Assembly: GCA_017937485.1 (NCBI GenBank)
Contig: JAGBDN010000011.1
Span: 62,001-126,000, forward strand
From: Thermoguttaceae bacterium
GTDB taxonomy: Bacteria; Planctomycetota; Planctomycetia; Pirellulales; Thermoguttaceae
Direction: 5' to 3'
Length of the DNA: 64,000 nt
Positions 37,498 through 44,992 of the stretch are shown in pieces (positions within the stretch are counted from its first letter, which is position 1; every line of letters starts with the position of its first letter). Position numbers and translations under genes: made by a program. The notes under the pieces were generated by a model. The model saw only the letters and a program-made list of their open reading frames with translations. It searched no databases and was not told the origin of the DNA.

Positions 37498-37653
37498 TTA
37501 TTCGGGTTTGCGCGAGTCGTCCGCCGCGTCCTTTCGACGCTCCGCTCGACTCGACGAGCCGCCCCGCCGTCGCAACGGAACGACGCCGAAACGACGCGGC
37601 TCGGGAGAAATCACAAGTTTTTGTTTTTCGATGGAGCCGAGTCGCCAACCCAT
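37498..37653 (-). CDS. Doubtful small ORF or gene remnant
   Basis: Minus-strand frame of 51 residues from an ATG at 37653; the same frame stays open 34 more codons upstream without a start. The translation (for example GWRLGSIEKQKLVISPEP, then an Arg/Ser/Asp-rich tail) and its codon pattern look more natural than the overlapping frames. There is no ribosome binding site. Could be a decayed gene fragment or chance. Confidence 0.25.
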   Translation of the reverse strand: MGWRLGSIEKQKLVISPEPRRFGVVPLRRRGGSSSRAERRKDAADDSRKPE

Positions 37654-37796
37654 CGGCGTCAGACGAGTCGGACGAACGAAACGCCCTTCGCGAGCGACGG
37701 ATCGCTCGCCGCGTTTTAACTTTCGTTCTTCGTCGCCGACGAAAAGACGATTTTTTCACTGATAATTTTTCTTCCGGAGAATCTGGGAGGTCAGGG

Positions 37797-40700
37797 ATGA
37801 CTAATGGTGCCACTCGTAACACTAAGCGTATAACAGCGAGTCTCGAAAGGAGTATCGTGTTGGAACCAACCAAAAAGATTCAGACTGGTTTGTTGGCGAT
37901 CGCGTTGGGCTTCGGCTCGGCGGCGTTTTCGCTCGGCGGAGCGACGACCTTTGGAACGGACGCTCTCGCTCAAACCCCGGCGGCTTCGGCCGTCCTCGGC
38001 GTTAATTCGAACGCCCCGTCCTATCCGGCGCTTGTTCGGAGTCAAGAACTCCTTTTGAAAGCTCGCCGTTCCTTGATGAGCCGCGACGTCGTCTCGGCGG
38101 AACGCTACGTTAAAGAAGCGCAAGCGCTGAACGCGCAATACGGCGCGGCCAGCGACCGTCCGGAATACGTTCTTCCGCTCGTCGAACAATACAAACGCGC
38201 CGAAGCGGCGGCTCGCGCTCAAGGGATGACCGAAGCCGTCAAACGCGAATTGGCGAAGAGCTACCTCGAACAGGCGGAAGGTCTCCGTCGCTGCCAAGAT
38301 TTGGACGCGGCCGAAAACCTCGTCGCCGAAGCTCGCAAACTCGACGTCGTCTTCGACGCCGCGACGATCGAACGCAAGATGGACGTCGCGTCGGTTCAAC
38401 GCCGCGTCGCCGACGACCGCCTCGCGCTCGCCGCTCCGACCGCTTCGCAAGCTCCGTTGACCGGACTTTCGGAAGCGACGAAGCGTCAAGTCGCGTCGGC
38501 TCAAGAAACGCTCCGTCAAGCCCGCGCTTTGGCCGCGAACGGTCAAACGGAACGCGCCGAACAAGCGGTTCGCGCGCTCCAAGCGCAAGGGATTCCGGAA
38601 AACGCGTTCGCGGGCGGCGACTCCCCGGCGCAATTCCTCCGCGACGTCGCGGCGGCTCGTTCGCAATCGTCGATTCGCCAAGTCCAAGCGACGGTTCCGG
38701 GCGTTTCGACGGGCGAAAGCGCCGGCTACCTTTACATTCAAGAAGCGGAAACCGCTCTCGCGCAAGGCGATAAAGAAACCGCGTTGACCAACTACCGCGA
38801 CGCGCTCCGTTACACGGCGGAACTCGACGCCGCGACGGTTCGCAACATCAACGCCGAAATCGCTCGCCTCTCGGCTCCGGCCGCCGCGACTCCGGAAGTC
38901 GTCGCGACCGCCACGGGAATCGACCTGACGCAATCGCCGGAAGCGTTGCAAAACGAAATCGCCGCGTTCGTCGCGAAGCAAAACCAAGTTCGCGAAACCG
39001 CTCCGAAAGAAGCGCTCGCCGACTTGAAACAACTCCGCGCCGAAATCGAAGCGTCGAACCTCGACGCCGCGAACAAAGCGTTCTTCGCGCACGGTCTCGA
39101 CGTCGCGATCGCCGACGCCGAATCGTTCCTCGCCGCGAACGGCTCCCGCATCGCGCTGCAACAACAAAATAAAAACGTCGACGCTTTCGTCGCGCAAAAA
39201 CGCGAAGCGGAACTCGAACGTCAAGCGCGCTTGGCCGACGATACCGAAAAGTTCAACGACCTCCTCGAAGAAGGCCGTTACGACGAAGCGATCGTCTTGG
39301 CGGAAAAATGCGCCGACTACTCCGGCAACGAACAAATCGCGGTTCAAATGCTGAATATGGCGAAACTCGCGAAACAAAACGCGTTCAACAACCGTATTCG
39401 CGACGAAAAAGCCGAAACGTTCCTCCAAGTGTTGAACAACGTTGAAGAAGCGGCGGTCGTCGACGTTACCGACCAAAACCCGCTCGTTTTCAACGCGGAA
39501 CGTTGGAACGTCGCGAAGAACCGCAAGTCGTTGACCGCCGGTTCGACCCGTTCCGAAGCCGACCTCGAAATCCTTCGCAAGCTCGAAATGCAGATCACGC
39601 TGCCGTTCGACCAACCGACCCCGTTGGATCTCGTCGTCGATTACATTCGTAAAAACGCGGAAATCAACATTATGGTCGACGAAGCCGCGCTCGCGGAAGC
39701 CGGGATCACGTCCGATATGGCGATTCCGACGAACTTCACGAACCTCAAGCTGAAGAACTACCTGAAACACTCGCTGACGCCGCTCGGCTTGTCGTACATC
39801 GTCGAAGACGAAGTCCTCACGATCACCGGCAAGAACAAACGCTCCGGCAAGACGACCCTCCAATACTACCCGGTCGCCGACTTGGTCATCGGCGTTCCGA
39901 ACTTTGGCAACGTCGTCGGCGCGATGTCGCAAGAAGCGAGCCAACAACGCGCTTACCAACAAGTCGCGAACCGCGGTTTGAACGCTTCCGCCGCGAACAC
40001 GATTCCGGGCCTCGGCCAAAACGTTTTCGGCGCGAACTCGACGCTCCTTTCGCCGAACATCGCCGCGCAAATCCAATCGAGCGGCGGCAACGTTCCGCTT
40101 ACCGCGGGCTCCGGCGGCGGTATGAACGACCCGTCCGAACTGATCGACCTCATCACGTCGGTCGTCGGCGACGAAGAAACTTGGGAAATGGTCGGCGACC
40201 CCCAATTCTTCAGCTTGAACAACACCTTGGCGATTCGTCAAACGGAAGAAAACCACGAAGAGATTCACGAACTCCTCGAAAAACTCCGCTCGCTGAACGA
40301 CCTGCAAGTCGCGGTTGAAGTTCGTTTCATCACGATCAGCGACGAGTACTTCGAACGCATCGGCGTCAATATGAACCTGTCGTTCCAATCGGACGTTACC
40401 GAAAGCGACCTCGACGACGACCAACTTCGCCCGTCGAAACAAGGCGTCTACGGTATTTACGACGCGGGTTCGAGCGGCGACGATATGTTCACCGAAAACC
40501 TGAACATCAACTTCACGCAGAACAGCTACGGCTTGGCCGTCCCGCAGTTCGGCAACTACGACCCGTCGGTCGGCGCGCAAATGGGTTTTGCGATTTTGAG
40601 CGACATCGAATCGTACTTCTTCGTCAGCGCGGCGGAATCCGACACCCGCACGAACGTTTTGCAAGCGCCGAAAGTTACGATGTTCAACGGTCAAACCGCG

Positions 40701-41312
40701 AGCGTCAGCGACTTCACCAGCGTTCCTTACGTCAGCACGGTTATCCCGGTCGTCGGCGAGTTCGCCGTCGCGCAACAACCGGTCATCACGGTCATCAACG
40801 AAGGTCAATTCATGACCGTTCAAGCGACCGCCTCGCCGGACCGCAAATACGTCCGTATGACCGTCGTCCCGTTCTTCTGCAAGATCACGGACAACGACCG
40901 CACGTTTAAGTTCGAAGGCACCGACTCCGTTTCGACGAACAGCACGACCGCGAACAAAGGAAGCAACATCCTGAGCAGCATCACCGACGAACGCGAAACG
41001 ACGAGCGGCGCCGAAGTCGTCAGCGCCGGCACGACGATTCAAGAACCGGTTACGTCCAGCTTCTCCGTCTACACGACGGTCAACGTTCCGGACGGCGGCA
41101 CGGCCCTCCTCGGCGGTATCAAACGTTTGAGCGAAGGTCGCAACGAAGGCGGCGTCCCGATTTTGAGCAAGATTCCGTACCTCAAACGGCTCTTCTCGAA
41201 CAGCGCCATCGGTCGCGAAACCACCAGTATGTTGATGACGGTTACCCCGCGCATCATCATCCAAGAAGAGGAAGAAGAATTCGCCACCGGCGCCAACCCG
41301 GGCCGCGACTAA
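37797..41312 (+). CDS. Secretin (GspD/PilQ-superfamily) with long helical N-terminal region
   Basis: Up to 1171 residues. After a signal peptide (hydrophobic core GLLAIALGFGSAAFSLGG), about 500 residues are Ala/Glu/Gln-rich helical, TPR-like repeats. Then come an STN-like/N0 domain (ITLPFDQPTPLDLVVDYIRK), N-domain segments and, from about residue 835, the secretin core (VAVEVRFITISDEYFERIGVN; VPDGGTALLGGI; the final RLFSNSAIGRETTSMLMTVTP). Secretins form outer-membrane rings for type II or III secretion or pili. No other secretion gene lies nearby. Two starts compete: ATG 37797 with GGGAGG 7 bases upstream, or GTG 37857 with AAAGGAG 4 bases upstream; the 20 codons between use locally rare ATA, AGG, AGT and ACA, favouring the GTG. 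Ends in tandem hairpins. Confidence 0.9.
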   Translation: MTNGATRNTKRITASLERSIVLEPTKKIQTGLLAIALGFGSAAFSLGGATTFGTDALAQTPAASAVLGVNSNAPSYPALVRSQELLLKARRSLMSRDVVSAERYVKEAQALNAQYGAASDRPEYVLPLVEQYKRAEAAARAQGMTEAVKRELAKSYLEQAEGLRRCQDLDAAENLVAEARKLDVVFDAATIERKMDVASVQRRVADDRLALAAPTASQAPLTGLSEATKRQVASAQETLRQARALAANGQTERAEQAVRALQAQGIPENAFAGGDSPAQFLRDVAAARSQSSIRQVQATVPGVSTGESAGYLYIQEAETALAQGDKETALTNYRDALRYTAELDAATVRNINAEIARLSAPAAATPEVVATATGIDLTQSPEALQNEIAAFVAKQNQVRETAPKEALADLKQLRAEIEASNLDAANKAFFAHGLDVAIADAESFLAANGSRIALQQQNKNVDAFVAQKREAELERQARLADDTEKFNDLLEEGRYDEAIVLAEKCADYSGNEQIAVQMLNMAKLAKQNAFNNRIRDEKAETFLQVLNNVEEAAVVDVTDQNPLVFNAERWNVAKNRKSLTAGSTRSEADLEILRKLEMQITLPFDQPTPLDLVVDYIRKNAEINIMVDEAALAEAGITSDMAIPTNFTNLKLKNYLKHSLTPLGLSYIVEDEVLTITGKNKRSGKTTLQYYPVADLVIGVPNFGNVVGAMSQEASQQRAYQQVANRGLNASAANTIPGLGQNVFGANSTLLSPNIAAQIQSSGGNVPLTAGSGGGMNDPSELIDLITSVVGDEETWEMVGDPQFFSLNNTLAIRQTEENHEEIHELLEKLRSLNDLQVAVEVRFITISDEYFERIGVNMNLSFQSDVTESDLDDDQLRPSKQGVYGIYDAGSSGDDMFTENLNINFTQNSYGLAVPQFGNYDPSVGAQMGFAILSDIESYFFVSAAESDTRTNVLQAPKVTMFNGQTASVSDFTSVPYVSTVIPVVGEFAVAQQPVITVINEGQFMTVQATASPDRKYVRMTVVPFFCKITDNDRTFKFEGTDSVSTNSTTANKGSNILSSITDERETTSGAEVVSAGTTIQEPVTSSFSVYTTVNVPDGGTALLGGIKRLSEGRNEGGVPILSKIPYLKRLFSNSAIGRETTSMLMTVTPRIIIQEEEEEFATGANPGRD
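37845..37859 (+). promoter_or_regulatory. Alternative ribosome binding site and GTG start of the secretin gene
   Basis: GAAAGGAG at 37845-37852, then TATC and GTG at 37857. Using this start gives an n-region of nine residues before the signal-peptide core, a normal signal peptide, instead of about 29 residues. Confidence 0.45.
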
Positions 41313-41328
41313 TCGCAAACGGCTCCCG

Positions 41329-41410
41329 CCCCGACGCGCTAAACGTCGGGGCCGAAGCTAACGCCTCTTAAAAAAACGGAGAAGTCGACGATTCGGCTTC
41401 TCCGTTTTTT
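41329..41410 (+). terminator. Tandem hairpins terminating the secretin gene
   Basis: First stem CCCCGACG / CGTCGGGG at 41329-41351. Second, a perfect 14-bp stem AAAAAACGGAGAAG / CTTCTCCGTTTTTT at 41371-41410, continuing into T-rich sequence. The second is a textbook intrinsic terminator. Confidence 0.88.
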
Positions 41411-41569
41411 CTTTTCTCGACGTTTCTTCTCGAACCGCGCTTTCTCTCCGTTTCGCCGCGTTTTCCGAAACCGCTCTTGACCGCCGCGCAAAAATTCGGT
41501 ATCGTCGAGCGATTTTTCGCGACGTTCGCTCGTTTTCCCCCTTTCATTTTGCGTTTCGGAGTTTTCGCT

Positions 41570-44500
41570 TTGACCCGTTCGTTTCGACTCGGCCCGACGG
41601 TCGCGCTCGTTCTCGCGTCGACCCTTTCGGCGATTTTCGCGCTCTCGTCGGAACTCGACGCCGCGCCTCCGGCCCTCGAACGTCCGGCGTTCGACGCGTC
41701 CGGTTTGGAGCCGACGCCGCCGGAACCGTCTTGGCGCGAAACGTTCGAAACGCCCGGCGTCAGTTGGCGCTATCTTTATCAAGAAGGCGAAGTCGAAATT
41801 CTCGAACATCGCCGCGTCGACGATTTCGCGTTCTCCGGCAAACGCTCCGAACGCCTCCGTTACGAAGCGAAGAAGCCGGGCGTCGTCGTTTTCGGGCATT
41901 ACTGCGATTATCCGGCGTTTTACAACGAAACGGCGCCGTCCGTTCGCGTTCGCGCCGACCGACCGGGCGTCTCGCTCGCCGCGCTCGTCGTCTTTCCGAA
42001 AACGCTCCGCCCCGACACGAAAACGCCGTTGACCGCGCTCCTCCCCGGCTCGACCTACACGAAAACCGGCGAATGGGAACGGCTTGGTTTCCCGCAAGAT
42101 TTTCAGGGTCTCCTCGACGAAACGACGCGAGCCCTGCGCGGCGAACACCGAATTCCGGTCGACGCCGACGGCGCTTACATTCGCCAACTCGTTTTGATCA
42201 CCGAAGCGCGCCGCGGAACCTATTCCCTTTGGCTCGACGACTTGGAAATCGTCGAACACATCCCGGCGAACCGCGACGGTTTGCGCCTCTCGGAACGCGG
42301 CGCCCGATTCAATCCGACCAATCTTCTGAGCTGCCGTCTCAAGTTGACCGAAACGCCGATCTTTTGGCGCGCCGACGACGCGAACGACTCGAGCGTTTAC
42401 GGCGAAGAACCGTTCGCGATCGACCGCGAACAAGCGGAGAAAAACGAACGCGTTCCGCTCGTCTTCGCCCGCGACGCCGTCGCGCCGCCTCCGCCGTCGC
42501 CCGCCTCCGCCGCATCCCGCTCGACTCGCCCTAAAGCGTCTTACGAACAAGCGTTGGCGGTTCTTCCGTCGTTGTCGCCGGAACCGTTCGCGCCCGCCTC
42601 CCCGAACGCGCTCCTCGCCGCCGCGCCCCGTTCGGACGACGCGGTCGGACAAGTCGCGTTCGCCGGTTCCGACGCGCCGAACGCCGCTCGCGTCGCGTCC
42701 GCCGATTACGCCGCCGACCCGTCGAACGACGTCCGCCCGCCGGTCGAATCGCCGACCGACGAACTCGTCTCCGGAAGCGGAACGCTCGCCGACCCGTTCG
42801 ACGCCGCGACCGAAGATTTCGCCCGCCCCGGCGAACGCCTCGTCGCGGACGCTCGTTTCGGGAGCGGAGGACGGCTCGAAACGGCGAACGGCCGCGTTTA
42901 CGCGCTTCGCGCCGTCGAAAGTCAAAACGAACCGTTCGCGTTCCTCAAAAAACTCGGCTTCAACGCCGTCGTCCTCCAAACGCCGCCGACCGCCGCGCAA
43001 CTTAAAGAAGCGAACGACGCGAAAATTTGGCTGATCGCTCCCGCTCCGATCGGCGCCGAAACGGTTCGCTCCGTCGATTTCGACGCGAAAACGCCCGTCG
43101 AGGAAACCGCGGCGGTCGCCGCCGAACCGCGTCCGAATCCCGCCGACTCGAGCGTTCCCGAATACTTCGCCGGAACCGCCGCGACCGACGCCTACGACCC
43201 GGTTCTCCTTTGGCATATGGGAACCCTGAAACGCTCCGAAATCGCCGCGTTCCGACTCCAAGCCGCGAAAATTCGCGCGCTCGACCCGCGAGATCGCCCC
43301 CTTGTCGGCGCGCTCGTCGACGGCCTCGACGAATACTCGCAAGACGGCGGCCTCGACGCGTTAATCCTCGACCGCCGCCCAATGCAAACGTCGCTCGATC
43401 TCAACGCTTACGGCGATTGGCTCGTCGACTGCCAATACCATTCGACGAACCCGAGCGTCGTTTTCTGGTGCCAAATTCAAACGCAACCGGCCTTCGGCGC
43501 GACCCGTCAGCGTCAAGCGTTCGGCGTCGTCGAAGAATCCCCCGGCGTCGTTTCGTTCGAGCAAATGCGGCAACAAGCGCGCCTCGCGACCCGCGCCGGC
43601 TGCCGCAGTCTCTTTTTCGCGTCCCGTTCCCGACTCGACGCGAAAGACCGAGCGACGCAGTATCGCGCCGCCGCTCTCGAACTCTTGAACCTCGAACTGC
43701 AAACGCTCGCCCCTTGGGTCGCCCTCGGCGTCGCCGAACGAGAAACGACGCGCTCGAATTCGCCGACTTTAGGCGCCGTCGTTTCTCGAGCGAAACACGC
43801 CTCGCTCGTCGCGCCGATTTCGTTGGAGCGGAACAACCAGTTCGCGATGGGGCAAACGGCGGTCAACAACTGGTCGGCGACGATCGCGACGCCGGAAGGT
43901 TACGCGCCCGACTTGCTTCTTCCCGGCGCCCTGCGCAAAGTCCAAGCGACGCGCCGCGCCGGAGGTTCCGCCTTTAACCTCGACGAAGGAAGCCTTAGTT
44001 CGCTCCTCGTCTACACCCAGTCGGACTTGACGACCCGCTCGACGGCGGAGCGCGCCGCGACCTTCGGCCCGCGAATGGCCGAATTGGCGATCAAACTGGC
44101 GCGGATGCGGCTCGACCTTTACGAAGAAACGGTTTATCGCCTCCGCTACCTCGAAGAACGCGGCGCGTCGCCCCGCTCCGCGCCTCGCTCGCCGAACCTC
44201 GGCTCCGTCGTTGAAAAGACGAACGCCGCGCTCCTGCAAGCCGACCGTTATTTAGAGCTTCGCGACGATTCCGAAGCGTATTTAGCGGCGGAACGCGCGA
44301 CCCGCGAACTCCGCGCGATCGAGCGGCAGTTTTGGAGCGACGCGACCCGCAACGAGTTGACCCGCCCGACGACGCCCCTTTCGACGTCGTTTTACGATAT
44401 GCCGGAATATCTCGAGCTTTACGAAAACATTATTTCCGGCTCGATTCGCCCGGTCGGCGACAACCTGATTCGCGGAGGCGGGTTCGAAAACGCCGCGACC

Positions 44501-44941
44501 TGGAACGCCGACGGCTGGCGACTCAATTACAACGCGTCGCCAACCGTTTCCGCCAACGTTTCGTTCGAAAACGTCGCCGCCCGTTCCGGCTCGAACGGAC
44601 TGCGCGTCGTCGTTTCGGCGGCGAAAGATCGCGCTCCGGTCGAAGTCGAAGCCCCCGCCGCGACGCTCGAAACGGAGTTCCAAACTCGCGTCGGGCAAAC
44701 GATTTGCGTTCAAGGTTGGATCAAGATTCCCCAAACGTTGACGAACTCGGTCGACGGCGTTAAAATTTACGACGATCAAGGGGGCGAAGCCCTCGCGCTT
44801 CGTTTCCGCGACGCGACCGATTGGCGCCGTTTCGCTTTTTACCGCCGCGCGATCAACGACGGAACGACGCGTCTTCGTTTCGAGTTCTCCGGTCTCGGCG
44901 AAGTTTTACTCGACGACGTCGTCGCGCAAATCGTCGAATAA
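41570..44941 (+). CDS. Large secreted protein with TIM-barrel-like centre and CBM-like ends
   Basis: 1123 residues from a TTG at 41570, with GGAG 8 bases upstream and an immediate signal peptide (MTRSFRLGPTVALVLASTLS); no ATG exists near the N-terminus. Residues about 40-250 look like a galactose-binding beta-sandwich (HYCDYPAFYNE, YSLWLDDLEIVEHIP). A Pro/Ala-rich linker follows. The central region contains LKKLGFNAVVLQTPPT, PVLLWHMGTL and NPSVVFWCQIQTQPAFG, suggesting a degenerate glycoside-hydrolase-like (beta/alpha)8 barrel. The C-terminal NLIRGGGFENA...GWRLNY and VLLDDVVAQI resemble a CBM4/9-type module. I cannot identify catalytic acids, so function is unknown; polysaccharide binding in the periplasm or at the surface is inference. 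Lies about 260 bases after the secretin gene, beyond its terminators. Confidence 0.6.
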   Translation: MTRSFRLGPTVALVLASTLSAIFALSSELDAAPPALERPAFDASGLEPTPPEPSWRETFETPGVSWRYLYQEGEVEILEHRRVDDFAFSGKRSERLRYEAKKPGVVVFGHYCDYPAFYNETAPSVRVRADRPGVSLAALVVFPKTLRPDTKTPLTALLPGSTYTKTGEWERLGFPQDFQGLLDETTRALRGEHRIPVDADGAYIRQLVLITEARRGTYSLWLDDLEIVEHIPANRDGLRLSERGARFNPTNLLSCRLKLTETPIFWRADDANDSSVYGEEPFAIDREQAEKNERVPLVFARDAVAPPPPSPASAASRSTRPKASYEQALAVLPSLSPEPFAPASPNALLAAAPRSDDAVGQVAFAGSDAPNAARVASADYAADPSNDVRPPVESPTDELVSGSGTLADPFDAATEDFARPGERLVADARFGSGGRLETANGRVYALRAVESQNEPFAFLKKLGFNAVVLQTPPTAAQLKEANDAKIWLIAPAPIGAETVRSVDFDAKTPVEETAAVAAEPRPNPADSSVPEYFAGTAATDAYDPVLLWHMGTLKRSEIAAFRLQAAKIRALDPRDRPLVGALVDGLDEYSQDGGLDALILDRRPMQTSLDLNAYGDWLVDCQYHSTNPSVVFWCQIQTQPAFGATRQRQAFGVVEESPGVVSFEQMRQQARLATRAGCRSLFFASRSRLDAKDRATQYRAAALELLNLELQTLAPWVALGVAERETTRSNSPTLGAVVSRAKHASLVAPISLERNNQFAMGQTAVNNWSATIATPEGYAPDLLLPGALRKVQATRRAGGSAFNLDEGSLSSLLVYTQSDLTTRSTAERAATFGPRMAELAIKLARMRLDLYEETVYRLRYLEERGASPRSAPRSPNLGSVVEKTNAALLQADRYLELRDDSEAYLAAERATRELRAIERQFWSDATRNELTRPTTPLSTSFYDMPEYLELYENIISGSIRPVGDNLIRGGGFENAATWNADGWRLNYNASPTVSANVSFENVAARSGSNGLRVVVSAAKDRAPVEVEAPAATLETEFQTRVGQTICVQGWIKIPQTLTNSVDGVKIYDDQGGEALALRFRDATDWRRFAFYRRAINDGTTRLRFEFSGLGEVLLDDVVAQIVE

Positions 44942-44992
44942 CGCGGTTTGCGTTCGATTAACCGATAGGAGTCGCGGCGCGCTCGTCGTTTT

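Larger units (their letters stand above)
36937..37796. other. Long intergenic region with satellite upstream of the secretin gene
   Basis: 860 bases. Contents: kinase terminator (36964-37004), 54-bp satellite (37121-37282), an inverted repeat of AAAAAACC/GGTTTTTT at 37390-37417, a second copy of AAAAAACCTGTT at 37460-37471, a doubtful small minus-strand frame (37498-37653), and the AT-rich lead into the secretin gene with GATAAT near 37761. Confidence 0.55.

Noticed and set aside
37791-41318. Minus-strand open frame of about 1175 codons antisense to the secretin gene
   Set aside because: Arg/Val/Asp/Phe-rich composition typical of a reversed coding strand, no ribosome binding site, and complete overlap with a gene with clear secretin motifs.
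41339-43342. Minus-strand frame of about 670 codons over the large secreted protein
   Set aside because: Arg/Gly/Phe-rich shadow; overlaps the secretin terminator, which a real gene would not cross.
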